In this document: positions 1 through 8,755 of the stretch, one piece after another
Layout: each line of letters opens with the position of its first letter
Numbering within the stretch: position 1 is the stretch's first letter
From: an uncultured Bariatricus sp.
GTDB taxonomy: Bacteria > Bacillota > Clostridia > Lachnospirales > Lachnospiraceae
DNA length: 64,000 nucleotides
Direction of reading: 5' to 3'
Assembly: GCA_934307065.1 (NCBI GenBank)
Contig: CAKRCD010000010.1
Location: 1-64,000 of the forward strand
Translations under genes and position numbers: made by a program
Notes under the pieces: model-generated
Told to the model about the DNA's origin: nothing
The model's database searches: none
Seen by the model: only the letters and a program-made list of their open reading frames with translations

Positions 1-29
1 AATTATATAGAGAAAATCAGAAAAAAGGA

Positions 30-76
30 AGCTGCCGCTTCACGATTTAGAAATCGTTAAAGCGACAGCCCCTTTT
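30..76 (-). terminator. Rho-independent terminator of nfo
   Basis: On the minus strand a long imperfect hairpin (arms GGGGCTGTCGCTT and AAGCGGCAGCTTCC around an AAATCG/CGATTT inner stem) is followed by TTTTTTCTGATTTT. It lies about 50 bases past the endonuclease IV stop. Confidence 0.75.
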
Positions 77-127
77 CGTTGTCAATCATACTGCATTATG
101 TCAGGTAGCTCTTTTCTCTGTCTAAAT

Positions 128-979
128 TTATTCCGTATCAAATCCCTGACTTTTTAAATATTCTTTAATCATCTGTATCTCTTTCTTATGCCCGGCATCA
201 TCCAGCGGTGTTTCCAGATAAAATGGAATTCCGGCAAGTCTCGGATTTGTAATGACCTTCATAAGTGCTTCCAGTCCGATTTCACCATCCCCTATCGTCG
301 CATGACGGTCTTTTCTGGAGCCAAATGGCATCATACTGTCATTTAGATGAATGGCTCTTAAGTAAGATAGTCCAATATTTTCATCCAATTCATCTAAAAC
401 TTCTTCCAAGTGATTTACAATATCATATCCTGCTGAAAATACATGGCAGGTATCCAGACATATTCCTACTTTTTCCGGATGATTTACTCCGTCTCGAATC
501 GTTTTCAGTTCTTCAAAACGGACACCGATTTCTGTCCCTTTCCCGCTCATCGTTTCGAGCAGAACCGTAATGTTCTGGCTTTCCGTAATTGCCTGATTGA
601 GCCCTCGTATGATATTTTCAATTCCGGCTTCTGTACCTATCCCTGTATGACTTCCCGGATGAAAAACAATATTTTCGATTCCGAGGTTATCCATTCGCTG
701 AATATCTTCCCGAATCACATCACAGGCAAATTCGTAAACTTCCGGCTTTGCACTTGCCAGATTCATCGTATATGGTGCATGTGCCAGTATTGGTCCAAAA
801 GGATGTTCTTTTCGAATTTTCTGAAATTCTTCGACTTCTTTTTCAGAAGGATTTTTAAAATTTGAACCTCTTGGATTTCTGCTGAAAATCTGCATGGTAT
901 TTGCATTCATCTTTACCACATTCTGTGCTGTTTTATTTAATCCGCCTGCAATGGACATATGCGTTCCTAAGACTAACAT
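128..979 (-). CDS. nfo: Endonuclease IV (AP endonuclease family 2)
   Basis: A 283-residue protein of the usual length for apurinic/apyrimidinic endonuclease IV, which cuts 5' of abasic sites in base excision repair. Visible family signatures are the GTHMSIAGG start, [38 protein letters not shown] and [12 protein letters not shown], which carry the metal-binding His, Glu and Asp residues of the trinuclear zinc site. The ATG at 979 has a GGGAG ribosome site nine bases upstream. It is transcribed alone, with its own terminator. Identification is secure. Confidence 0.95.
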   Translation of the reverse strand: MLVLGTHMSIAGGLNKTAQNVVKMNANTMQIFSRNPRGSNFKNPSEKEVEEFQKIRKEHPFGPILAHAPYTMNLASAKPEVYEFACDVIREDIQRMDNLGIENIVFHPGSHTGIGTEAGIENIIRGLNQAITESQNITVLLETMSGKGTEIGVRFEELKTIRDGVNHPEKVGICLDTCHVFSAGYDIVNHLEEVLDELDENIGLSYLRAIHLNDSMMPFGSRKDRHATIGDGEIGLEALMKVITNPRLAGIPFYLETPLDDAGHKKEIQMIKEYLKSQGFDTE

Positions 980-1101
980 TTACATTTTCTCCCGTTTCTT
1001 TATGATTTCAAGATAGTTTCTTAATATCTTCTTTAGATTTTTTCCTTTTCTTTTATGATTTCAACATATTTTGGACACATTTTACATATATAATAACAAC
1101 A

Positions 1102-1234
1102 AGATAGTTGATAAGCAACTATCTCCCCTCATAAAGTAATGCAATCGGGGACACCCGATTGCAGCTTTACTCTCATTCCTTTAGATAACATAAACAAACA
1201 CGAAGCCCACTAGTCCCTCAGCTAGTGGGTTTTC
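1102..1234. repeat. Cluster of three hairpins in an intergenic stretch
   Basis: Three perfect or near-perfect inverted repeats follow each other: AGATAGTTG/CAACTATCT (1102-1124), GCAATCGGG/CCCGATTGC (1141-1162), and CGAAGCCCACTAG/CTAGTGGGTTTTCG (1201-1234). The last has a 13-base arm interrupted only by one extra base and could end transcripts from either strand. The stretch lies between the promoter side of nfo and the 3' end of the antitoxin-like gene. No protein-coding sequence is visible in it. Function unknown. Confidence 0.6.
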
Positions 1235-1262
1235 GCTGTCTTGGGAAATCTCTCAAATCGGC

Positions 1263-1511
1263 TTATACCCTCTTTCTTAAATCTGCGAATACATCTTTTG
1301 CTAGTCTTGAATCATCTCCTTTTGCCTGCATAAGACCTTTTTCCATAATGGAATCAAATTGGAAATTTTTCTCATCTTCGCTTGCCCTCAATCCTAAAGC
1401 CTGTTCCACATCTTCTGATGAAATCCACCCCTTTTCTTTTGCGGAATCTTCCCCTTCTTTTAATAACGATAATAAAGTATTCGTTGCTTTCATTTTTTCA
1501 TAGTCCTTCAT
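1263..1511 (-). CDS. Orphan antitoxin-like small protein
   Basis: An 82-residue acidic helical protein (motifs LLKEGEDSAKEKGWIS, VEQALGL, C-terminal VFADLRKRV). The VFADLRK ending is close to the VFADIRKDYG ending of the clear RelB-type antitoxin at 60310-60618, so I read it as an antitoxin relative. No toxin gene is visible on either side: the 280 bases downstream hold only hairpins. The start is either the ATG at 1511 or the seventh codon at 1493, which follows AAGGA at a suitable distance. It might instead be a stand-alone conserved hypothetical. Confidence 0.55.
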   Translation of the reverse strand: MKDYEKMKATNTLLSLLKEGEDSAKEKGWISSEDVEQALGLRASEDEKNFQFDSIMEKGLMQAKGDDSRLAKDVFADLRKRV

Positions 1512-1683
1512 CTTTCACACTTCTTTCTATCTTACCCATTACATCGCTATCGAATAAATATCTATAGGGATTATAACATAGAAAGAGTAAATAAATGCTC
1601 TTTCAACCACCAAATTGCGTAATAGTTGGTAGCGCAACCACACCCTATTTGTTATATTGATTGCAAGAAAGGAGGTCATTTAT

Positions 1684-2046
1684 ATGCGGATTGGATCTAT
1701 TACTATCATTATCTCCATAACCATATTTCTTGTAATCGTCGGATCATTGGTCTACTTATTTTTACTGTTAGTCAAAGCGCTGAAAAAATATATAAAATCA
1801 GAACCCGTAAGAAAAGAGAAAGCCCAGAGTGCAAGAACCCTTGGAGAAGTATTGAAAAAACATCGGACCGAATGTCGTATGACTCAGGAATTTGTAGCAG
1901 AAGCAATCGGTGTCAGCCGGCAGGCCGTTTCGAAATGGGAAAGCGGAGCTTCTGCTCCCAGCACCACAAATCTTATGGCTTTGGCAAAATTATTTCAAAT
2001 AGCACCAGAAGAACTGTTAAAAGAAGTGCAGGGAATCAACGAATAA
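1684..2046 (+). CDS. Membrane-anchored XRE-family HTH regulator
   Basis: A 120-residue protein with one N-terminal membrane helix (about residues 5-31, all Ile/Val/Leu/Phe) followed by a basic linker and a Cro/C1-type helix-turn-helix (about 55-108: LGEVLKKHRTECRMTQEFVAEAIGVSRQAVSKWE). The Q-x-V-S-K-W recognition helix is typical of XRE proteins. The start chosen is ATG 1684, preceded by AAAGGAGG at good spacing; an upstream in-frame ATG at 1657 lacks one. Tethering an HTH to the membrane is found in some Clostridia, but target genes cannot be told from the sequence. It stands alone and reads against its neighbours. Confidence 0.8.
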   Translation: MRIGSITIIISITIFLVIVGSLVYLFLLLVKALKKYIKSEPVRKEKAQSARTLGEVLKKHRTECRMTQEFVAEAIGVSRQAVSKWESGASAPSTTNLMALAKLFQIAPEELLKEVQGINE

Positions 2047-2053
2047 AATGTAT

Positions 2054-2110
2054 AAAGGACCTGTCCAGAGAGAGTATGTCGCATCACTCCGGCAAGTCCT
2101 TTTATATTTT
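2054..2110 (+). terminator. Terminator of the HTH gene
   Basis: Arms AAAGGAC and GTCCTTT enclose a long loop and are followed by TATATTTT, just after the stop of the HTH gene. The stem is short for its loop, so this call is moderate. Confidence 0.45.
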
Positions 2111-2125
2111 CATCTTATTTTTCTA

Positions 2126-3508
2126 TCATCTCACAACCGGAACCGGTGTATCATCCACCGCATCCAGATGATTGATATATTTCTTGGTATCCGCTACCAT
2201 TACATTGGAGAGCCACAGCACTGCTATGATATTCGGAATCGCCATCAGCGCATTTAATGTATCTGCAATCAGCCACACCAAATCCAGTGCCACCACCGGT
2301 GCAATTGCTGCAACTGCCACATAGAGAATACGATAAGGAAGGAGCGCATTTTTTCCGCCAAAATATTCCACACAGCGTTCTCCGTAATATGCCCAGCCAA
2401 GTACAGTGGAATAGGCAAATGAAATAATTCCAAGGGTCAGGATAATCGGTCCAAGTACCGGGATCTGACCGAAGGCTGCCGATGTGAGCTGACCGCCATT
2501 TGTCACGGAATCCATATTGATATTCGGATTTTTCATAATCGTAGAGACAAGTACAATTCCTGTCATCAGGCATACCACTACGGTATCCCAGAAAGTTCCG
2601 GTTGAGGAAACCAGTGCCTGACGCACCGGATTTCTGGTCTGGGCTGCTGCCGCTGCAATCGGTGCGGAACCAAGACCGGATTCATTAGAGAACAAACCTC
2701 TGGCAACACCAAAGCGGATTGCCATCATAATCCCTGTTCCTACAAGACCACCTGCTGCCGCACCCGGTGTAAATGCCAGTTTGCATATCGTTGCCACGGC
2801 AGGAATAATATAATCATGATTCATTCCTAAAATAATGATACATCCAATTACATAGAAAAGTGCCATAAATGGAACCAGTTTCTCACATACTTTCGCAATA
2901 GACTGAATCCCTCCAAAAATAACGATTGCCGTAAAAACCGCAATCACACCTCCAACAATTACCGGTGGGATATGGAAGTTGGTATTACATATTTCCGCAA
3001 TGGAATTTACCTGAGTTGCACATCCAATTCCAAAAGATGCGAAAGCTCCGAAAAACGCAAAAAGTACAGCAAGCCATTTCATATGAAGTCCCCGTTCCAA
3101 TGCATACATTGCACCGCCCTGCATACGTCCGTCCGCAGTTTTCACACGGTATTTAACCGCTATGTAAGCCTCTGCATATTTGGTTGCGATTCCAAATACA
3201 CCACTGAGCCAGCACCATAACACTGCCCCGGGTCCACCTAAATAAATGGCGGTTCCCACACCAACAATATTTCCCGTACCAATGGTGGCGGCAAGCGCTG
3301 TGGTAAGTGCTCCGAACTGTGACACTTCGCCCTCTGCATCCGGGTCTTTCGTTACAGAAAGCTTAATCCCCTTGGTAAGTGTCCATTTCTGGATAAATCC
3401 GGTTTTGAAAGTCAGATAAATATGGGTGCCAAGCAGGAGAATCAACATCGGCCAGCCCCATACAACACCATTTACCGCAGTTACTAAGTTGTTCAACATT
3501 TTCATCAT
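2126..3508 (-). CDS. Sodium:alanine symporter (AGCS family)
   Basis: A 460-residue polytopic membrane protein of the alanine/glycine:cation symporter family, which imports small neutral amino acids with Na+. Family signatures include GWPMLILLLGTHIYLTFKTGF near the N-terminus, ALAATIGTGNIVGVGTAIYLGGPGA, the ATKYAEAYIAVKYR segment and LFSNESGLGSAPIAAAAA. About ten hydrophobic segments are visible. I moved the start to the ATG at 3508 (MMKMLNN), because GGAAGGAAGG lies 11 bases upstream; the 19-residue extension upstream is not typical of the family. Monocistronic by context. Confidence 0.9.
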   Translation of the reverse strand: MMKMLNNLVTAVNGVVWGWPMLILLLGTHIYLTFKTGFIQKWTLTKGIKLSVTKDPDAEGEVSQFGALTTALAATIGTGNIVGVGTAIYLGGPGAVLWCWLSGVFGIATKYAEAYIAVKYRVKTADGRMQGGAMYALERGLHMKWLAVLFAFFGAFASFGIGCATQVNSIAEICNTNFHIPPVIVGGVIAVFTAIVIFGGIQSIAKVCEKLVPFMALFYVIGCIIILGMNHDYIIPAVATICKLAFTPGAAAGGLVGTGIMMAIRFGVARGLFSNESGLGSAPIAAAAAQTRNPVRQALVSSTGTFWDTVVVCLMTGIVLVSTIMKNPNINMDSVTNGGQLTSAAFGQIPVLGPIILTLGIISFAYSTVLGWAYYGERCVEYFGGKNALLPYRILYVAVAAIAPVVALDLVWLIADTLNALMAIPNIIAVLWLSNVMVADTKKYINHLDAVDDTPVPVVR

Positions 3509-3561
3509 ATTGCGTGTTGCCTTCCTTCCCACAAAATTTTTTATCCATAATATAATAAAAT

Positions 3562-3596
3562 CCACATTAGCGCAACACTTTTTTACGCTAATGTGG
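3562..3596 (-). terminator. Terminator after the ABC exporter operon
   Basis: Perfect 11-base arms CCACATTAGCG and CGCTAATGTGG around a 13-base loop; on the minus strand the stem is followed by ATTTTATTATATT. It sits 25 bases past the end of the second ABC subunit. The tail is A/T-mixed rather than a pure U run. Confidence 0.6.
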
Positions 3597-3621
3597 AAAA
3601 GTATTTTTTTAACAATCTTTT

Positions 3622-5526
3622 TTATTCTGCTCCAATGGAGTTTCCAGTATACAACTGATAGTATCTTCCTTTTTCTTCAATCAACTGGTCATGGGTTCCA
3701 CGCTCAATGATTCTTCCCTGCTCCAGGACCATGATACAGTCTGAATTGCGGACCGTAGAAAGCCTATGTGCAATGACAAATGTGGTTCTTCCGTTCATCA
3801 GCTTATCCATACCATCCTGTACAATTCTTTCGGTACGGGTATCGATGGAGCTTGTTGCCTCGTCCAGAATCAGTACCGGCGGGTCAGCAATCGCTGCTCT
3901 TGCAATGGCAAGAAGCTGTCTCTGTCCCTGGCTTAAATTCGCACCGTCACCGGTCAGCATGGTGTCATAGCCATCCGGGAGTCTGCGGATAAATCCATCT
4001 GCATTTGCAAGCTTGGCTGCTGCAATGACTTCTTCGTCTGTGGCATCTAATTTACCATAACGGATATTGTCTTTTACGGTTCCTGTAAATAAATGGGTAT
4101 CTTGAAGTACGATTCCCATAGAACGACGCAAATCCGATTTGCGGATATCGTTAATATTAATTCCGTCATATGTGATTTTTCCGTCCTGTATGTCATAGAA
4201 ACGGTTGATCAGATTGGTAATTGTTGTCTTTCCTGCCCCTGTAGAGCCTACAAATGCAAGCTTCTGCCCTGCGTCAGCGAACATTTTCACATTATGCAGT
4301 ACAATCTTATCATCGGAATATCCAAAATCTACATCGTGGAATACTACGTCACCTTTCAGCTCTACATAGGCTGCATTTCCGTTTTCATCCAGCTTTTTCC
4401 ACGCCCAGCGTCCGGTCCTTGCTGTACTTTCTACAAGTGTACCGTTCTCTTCTTTGACATTTACCAAAGTAACGGTACCTTCGTCTACCTCCGGCTGTTC
4501 GTCAAGCAAACGGAAAATTCGTTCTGCTCCGGCAAGCGCCATAACGATAGAGTTGAGCTGCTGGCTTACCTGGTTGATTGGCATGTTAAAGCTTCGGTTA
4601 AAGGTCAGGAAGCTCGCAAGTCCTCCTAAAGTAAAGCCACCGATATGATTTAAGGCAAGTGCACCACCAACTGTCGCACAAAGCACATAGCTCACATTTC
4701 CAAGCTGCGCATTAATCGGACCCAACACATTTGCAAAGGTATTTGCATGATCTGCACTGGTATACAGCTTATTGTTTAATTCACGGAACTGCTCTTTATT
4801 TTCTTCTTCATGACAGAACACCTTAACAACCTTCTGCCCATTCATCATTTCCTCGATGTAGCCATTTAACGCACCCAGATTCTTCTGCTGCTCCATAAAG
4901 CTTCGTCCACTCTGACCGGTTGCATATTTGGTACACGCAAGCATCAATCCAATCATGAGCATCGTAACCAGCGTAAGCGGCAGACTTAAGATACACATGC
5001 TGATAAATACGCTGACGACCGTAAACGCACTGTTGATGATCTGCGGAATACTCTGACTAATCATCTGTCGCAACGTATCAATGTCATTGGTGTAAATAGA
5101 CATAATGTCTCCATGTGCGTGGGTGTCAAAATATTTAATTGGAAGCTTCTGCATAGTTGCAAACAAGTCGCAGCGCAAATCACGCAGGGTTCCCTGGGTT
5201 ACTAACACCATCAATTTATTCTGAATGAACACGGCAATGACTCCGATTCCATAGAAGCATGCCACGCGGACGATTGCTCTTGCCAGTGGTCCAAAATCCG
5301 GATTGTCTGTAAGTAAAAATGGTGTAATATATTCGTCAATCAGATTCTTTGTGAACATCGTTCCCTGCACATTGGCAAGTACTCCTACGATGATACAGAT
5401 AAATACCATGATACAGTGGAATTTATACTGCCGGAAAATATAGCTCATCAACCGTTTAAATAATTTTCCCGGATTTTCAACATTCGGTTTCACGCCTCTC
5501 GGTGTTCTTCCCATCTGCTTTGCCAT
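3622..5526 (-). CDS. ABC exporter subunit with intact ATPase site
   Basis: A 634-residue half-transporter: six membrane helices (about residues 35-330) then a nucleotide-binding domain. Walker A GSTGAGKTT, Q-loop LQDTHLF, signature LSQGQRQ, Walker B LILDEATSSID with the catalytic Glu, and switch His in IAHRLSTV are all present. An insert of about 35 residues (VNVKEENGTLVES... ) separates the membrane part from the ATPase core. With its partner at 5529-7277 it forms a heterodimeric multidrug-type exporter (BmrCD/LmrCD type). The start has GGAGGTGAG seven bases upstream, and it lies two bases after the partner's stop. The substrate is unknown. Confidence 0.9.
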   Translation of the reverse strand: MAKQMGRTPRGVKPNVENPGKLFKRLMSYIFRQYKFHCIMVFICIIVGVLANVQGTMFTKNLIDEYITPFLLTDNPDFGPLARAIVRVACFYGIGVIAVFIQNKLMVLVTQGTLRDLRCDLFATMQKLPIKYFDTHAHGDIMSIYTNDIDTLRQMISQSIPQIINSAFTVVSVFISMCILSLPLTLVTMLMIGLMLACTKYATGQSGRSFMEQQKNLGALNGYIEEMMNGQKVVKVFCHEEENKEQFRELNNKLYTSADHANTFANVLGPINAQLGNVSYVLCATVGGALALNHIGGFTLGGLASFLTFNRSFNMPINQVSQQLNSIVMALAGAERIFRLLDEQPEVDEGTVTLVNVKEENGTLVESTARTGRWAWKKLDENGNAAYVELKGDVVFHDVDFGYSDDKIVLHNVKMFADAGQKLAFVGSTGAGKTTITNLINRFYDIQDGKITYDGININDIRKSDLRRSMGIVLQDTHLFTGTVKDNIRYGKLDATDEEVIAAAKLANADGFIRRLPDGYDTMLTGDGANLSQGQRQLLAIARAAIADPPVLILDEATSSIDTRTERIVQDGMDKLMNGRTTFVIAHRLSTVRNSDCIMVLEQGRIIERGTHDQLIEEKGRYYQLYTGNSIGAE

Positions 5527-5528
5527 CT

Positions 5529-7277
5529 TTACTCACCTCCATTCTCATCAAAATCCCCGCCGCCCTGGGTCTGGGATTCGTATACTTCTCTGTAAATTTC
5601 ATTTGTTTCCAACAGTTCTTCATGAGTTCCAAATCCGTTGATTCTTCCCTCGTCCATCACAATAATCCGGTCTGCCCCCTGCACACTGGAAACACGTTGT
5701 GCAATAATCAGTTTGGTTGTATTTGGAATTTCTTCCGCAAATGCTTTTCTGATTTTTGCATCTGTAGCTGTATCTACCGCACTGGTGCTGTCATCCAGAA
5801 TCAGGACTTTCGGTTTCTTCAAGAGTGCCCTTGCAATACAAAGTCTCTGCTTCTGTCCACCGGAAACATTGTTACCGCCCTGCTCAATATAGGTTTCATA
5901 TTTCTTCGGGAATCTCTGGATAAATTCATCCGCACATGCCAGTCTGCAGGCACGCTCGCATTCTTCCTCTGTTGCATCTTTATTTCCCCAACGGAGGTTG
6001 TCAAGGATAGTTCCTGAGAATAATACATTGTTCTGCAGCACCACGGCCACCTGATTTCTCAGTGTCTCCATATCATATTCCTTTACATTTTTTCCGCCCA
6101 CAAGGATTTCTCCTGCGGTCACATCGTAAAGTCTGCTGATCAGATTGACCAGACTGGTCTTGGCACTACCTGTTCCACCGATAATTCCAATGGTTTCTCC
6201 CGAATGGATTTCCAGATTAATGTCCTTCAGTACCGGTTCCTGTGAATCTTTTTTATAAGCAAAATCTACATTCTTAAACGCAATGCTTCCATCTTCTACT
6301 TCATATACCGGGTTCTCCGGGTTTGACAAATCACTGGTTTCATTCAGAATCTCGGCAATTCGCTGAGCTCCCGCTGTACTCATGGATACCATAACAAATA
6401 CCATTGATACCATCATCAGATTCATCAAGATATTCATACAATAGGTGAGCAGACTCATCATTTCTCCTGTTGTAAGGGAATCTGCCACAATCATCTTCGC
6501 ACCAATCCAGCTAATCAGCAAGATACATGTATAAACAGTAAGCTGCATAATCGGTGCATTGTAAATAATATTGTTCTCTGCTTTCAGAAAAATACGGTAA
6601 ATATTTTCACTGGTCTTCTTAAACTTCGTTGTTTCTTCTTCCTCACGGACATATGCCTTTACCACACGGATCGCAGATACATTTTCCTGCACGGACGCAT
6701 TCATATCGTCGTACTTTGGAAATGCCTGACGGAAATATTTAGTTGCATTCGTCATAATAAAGAACAAAATTACCCCTAAAATAATAACCGCAACCAGATA
6801 AATGCTTGCCAGTCTTGCATTAATATAAAATGCCATTGCCATGGCGCAAATCATGCTGAACGGTGCACGCACAAACATACGAAGTAACATCTGATATGCC
6901 ATCTGTACGTTATTGACATCGGTTGTAAGACGGGTTACCAGTCCTGCGGTACTGTATTTATCAATATTGGAAAATGAAAATGTCTGAATATTGTTGAACA
7001 TGGTCTCACGTAGATTTCTCGCAAGTCCGGTAGATGCCTTTGCTCCATAACGTCCTCCTGCAAGTCCTGCCAAGAGTCCGATGACAGCAAATACAATCAT
7101 GAATCCTCCTGTTTTAAAAATGTACTGCATATCGCCTGCATTGACACCTTTATCAATGATGGATGCCATCAGAAATGGAATAATCATTTCCATCAATACT
7201 TCCAGCACCATGTAAAACGGTGTCGCAATGGATGCAGCTTTAAATTCTTTGATTTCTTTCGCCAGTGTACGAATCAT
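5529..7277 (-). CDS. ABC exporter subunit with degenerate ATPase site
   Basis: A 582-residue half-transporter with six membrane helices and a C-terminal ATPase domain. Walker A is GGTGSAKTS and the signature VSGGQKQ is intact, but the catalytic Glu after Walker B is Asp (LILDDSTSAVD) and the switch His is Gln (IAQRVSSV). This pattern is known for the non-canonical half of heterodimeric exporters, so the pair with 3622-5526 has one working and one degenerate site. It overlaps the marR stop by four bases (ATGA), showing translational coupling in a marR-ABC-ABC operon. Such operons usually export toxic compounds. Confidence 0.9.
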   Translation of the reverse strand: MIRTLAKEIKEFKAASIATPFYMVLEVLMEMIIPFLMASIIDKGVNAGDMQYIFKTGGFMIVFAVIGLLAGLAGGRYGAKASTGLARNLRETMFNNIQTFSFSNIDKYSTAGLVTRLTTDVNNVQMAYQMLLRMFVRAPFSMICAMAMAFYINARLASIYLVAVIILGVILFFIMTNATKYFRQAFPKYDDMNASVQENVSAIRVVKAYVREEEETTKFKKTSENIYRIFLKAENNIIYNAPIMQLTVYTCILLISWIGAKMIVADSLTTGEMMSLLTYCMNILMNLMMVSMVFVMVSMSTAGAQRIAEILNETSDLSNPENPVYEVEDGSIAFKNVDFAYKKDSQEPVLKDINLEIHSGETIGIIGGTGSAKTSLVNLISRLYDVTAGEILVGGKNVKEYDMETLRNQVAVVLQNNVLFSGTILDNLRWGNKDATEEECERACRLACADEFIQRFPKKYETYIEQGGNNVSGGQKQRLCIARALLKKPKVLILDDSTSAVDTATDAKIRKAFAEEIPNTTKLIIAQRVSSVQGADRIIVMDEGRINGFGTHEELLETNEIYREVYESQTQGGGDFDENGGE

Positions 7278-7759
7278 TCTGTTTTCTCCTTCCCTTGTTG
7301 TCTTTCCTGCTGCTGTTCACACAGATTTTTCTCCAGCTTCTCAATCACCTCGAAAAAGGTGCGTAATTCTTCGTCCGATATTCCTTCCAAGGTACGCGCA
7401 TCCAGTTCCTTGCCAACCTTCCGCATACTGTTATGAAGTTCCATTCCCTGCTCGGTCAGCACAACCTTCTTCAGCCTCGCGTCACTTTCCACTGCATCTC
7501 TGCGGATATAGCCTTTCTTCTCCATGAGCTGAATGGTATTTGTGACCGTCGAACGCCCGATGGAAAATCGTTTTTCGATATCCTTCTGGAAAATGTCCCT
7601 GTCTCTGTTCTCATATAAATAGCGGATAATCCAGCCATTTGTCACGCTGACCTCGTCAATCCCCAACATCCGCACATAGGCTGTGATGTTCCGGTTCATC
7701 ATATGATTCAGTTTGTGAATGGCAGGACCTACCCTCTGTCTTTTCTTTTTCCCATCCAT
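7274..7759 (-). CDS. MarR-family repressor of the ABC exporter
   Basis: A 161-residue winged-helix regulator. The core FQKDIEKRFSIGRSTVTNTIQLMEKKGYIRRDAVESDARLKKVVLTEQG shows the MarR recognition helix followed by the D-x-R wing. It is the first gene of the operon with the two ABC subunits and overlaps the next gene by four bases. Its promoter is covered by four tandem palindromes (7788-7846), so it very likely represses its own operon until a ligand releases it. GGGGAAAG precedes the ATG at 7759. Confidence 0.92.
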   Translation of the reverse strand: MDGKKKRQRVGPAIHKLNHMMNRNITAYVRMLGIDEVSVTNGWIIRYLYENRDRDIFQKDIEKRFSIGRSTVTNTIQLMEKKGYIRRDAVESDARLKKVVLTEQGMELHNSMRKVGKELDARTLEGISDEELRTFFEVIEKLEKNLCEQQQERQQGKEKTE

Positions 7760-7787
7760 TTACTTTCCCCATATTCTTTCTGACATT

Positions 7788-7846
7788 GTTCATCTTCGAA
7801 CAGTTCGCTCTCGAATTGTTCGATTCCGAACTGTTTGATACCAAAC
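7788..7846 (-). promoter_or_regulatory. Four tandem 14-bp palindromic operators
   Basis: Read on the plus strand: GTTCATCTTCGAAC (7788-7801), GTTCGCTCTCGAAT (7803-7816), GTTCGATTCCGAAC (7818-7831) and GTTTGATACCAAAC (7833-7846). The units repeat with an exact 15-bp period. They start three bases from the -10 element and run through the expected transcription start into the leader of marR, ending 29 bases before its ATG. Position and symmetry fit binding sites for the MarR dimer encoded next to them. Confidence 0.85.
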
Positions 7847-7849
7847 ATT

Positions 7850-7877
7850 ATTTTACACGTTTCTTTCCAATTGTCAA
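7850..7877 (-). promoter_or_regulatory. Sigma-A type promoter of marR-ABC operon
   Basis: On the minus strand, -35 TTGACA (7872-7877) and -10 TAAAAT (7850-7855) are 16 bases apart. It lies directly upstream of the operator array. Confidence 0.8.
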
Positions 7878-7960
7878 GAATAAAAAATTCCTTTAAATTT
7901 TCTTTACCATACGCCCGCCTAAAACAACTTTACGAAGCCTCTTACCATATGCCTGACATT

Positions 7961-8006
7961 AAAAAATGGAGAAAAGTGATTTCCAAAGATGCTCACTACT
8001 CTCCAT
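7961..8006 (-). terminator. Terminator after the AIM24-like gene
   Basis: On the minus strand, ATGGAGAGTAGTGA pairs with TCACTTTTCTCCAT and is followed by a run of six T. It lies about 50 bases past the stop of the AIM24-like gene. Confidence 0.75.
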
Positions 8007-8056
8007 TTCATCGTTTTATATTTTTGTTATCTGATATTTTCGCCACTTAATGCTTC

Positions 8057-8737
8057 TTAATTTCCGGATGGCATATAAGGTCTGAGTGCCCCTGCCACGC
8101 TGCTGATTGGCATGGTCTGAAGCCATACATGTCCCGGACCGGTAATGACCGTATTAAATAATCCTTCTCCGCCAAATACCATGTTCTTAAGTCCCGGAAC
8201 GGTCTGAATATCCATCTTACAAGTTGAATCCATAGCCGCCAGATAACCGGAATCAATAACAATCTGCTGTCCTGGCTGTAAATCATATTCCACTACATGT
8301 CCGTCAAATTCTGCAAATACGGTTCCCATTCCAGACACTTTCTGAAGGATAAATCCTTCTCCGCCAAATAAGCCGGAAGCAATCTTCTTCTGGAAAAATA
8401 CCGATAAATTCACGCCAGCTTCTGCCGCCAGAAACGCTTTCTTCTGGAAAATGTATTCCCTACCCGGCTCTACCTGAAATGCACGAATCGAACCTGGAAA
8501 GCTTGATGCGAATGCAATCATTCCATGACCGCCTTTTGCACGGTAAGTATTCTGGAACATCGCTTCTCCCGAAAACATACGTCCAAATGCCTTGCCAAGT
8601 CCTCCGTTCGTGGTCGTATTCATCTCCATATTCGGAGACATCCATGCCATCGAGCCTCTCTCTGTAACCATCATTTCTTCTGCTTCCAATTGGCATACAA
8701 CAACTGGAAGTGTGTCACCTTTAATCTGATACTCCAT
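8057..8737 (-). CDS. AIM24/TIGR00266 family protein
   Basis: A 226-residue soluble, glycine-rich beta protein of the TIGR00266/AIM24 family. Recognisable segments are the start MEYQIKGDTLPVVVCQL, the repeated Gly-Gly-Glu-Gly pattern (FGGEGFILQKVSG, FGGEGLFNTVITGPG) and VWLQTMPIS near the end. The fold is a double-stranded beta-helix; no enzymatic role is established in bacteria and the biochemical function is unknown. GAGAAGGAA precedes the ATG. It lies 18 bases downstream of rsmA and may be cotranscribed with it. Confidence 0.88.
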   Translation of the reverse strand: MEYQIKGDTLPVVVCQLEAEEMMVTERGSMAWMSPNMEMNTTTNGGLGKAFGRMFSGEAMFQNTYRAKGGHGMIAFASSFPGSIRAFQVEPGREYIFQKKAFLAAEAGVNLSVFFQKKIASGLFGGEGFILQKVSGMGTVFAEFDGHVVEYDLQPGQQIVIDSGYLAAMDSTCKMDIQTVPGLKNMVFGGEGLFNTVITGPGHVWLQTMPISSVAGALRPYMPSGN

Positions 8738-8755
8738 AATGTTCCTTCTCCATTC

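Noticed and set aside
1201..1234. Hairpin as the end of an IS200/IS605 element
   Set aside because: No tnpA or tnpB sequence is near and no second end was found, so only a relic could be argued.
2126..2573. Small alternative frame inside the symporter gene
   Set aside because: Out-of-frame shadow without start signals.
4093..4629. 178-codon plus-strand frame inside the ABC exporter gene
   Set aside because: Antisense to a complete ABC subunit with all motifs; Cys/His-rich nonsense composition.
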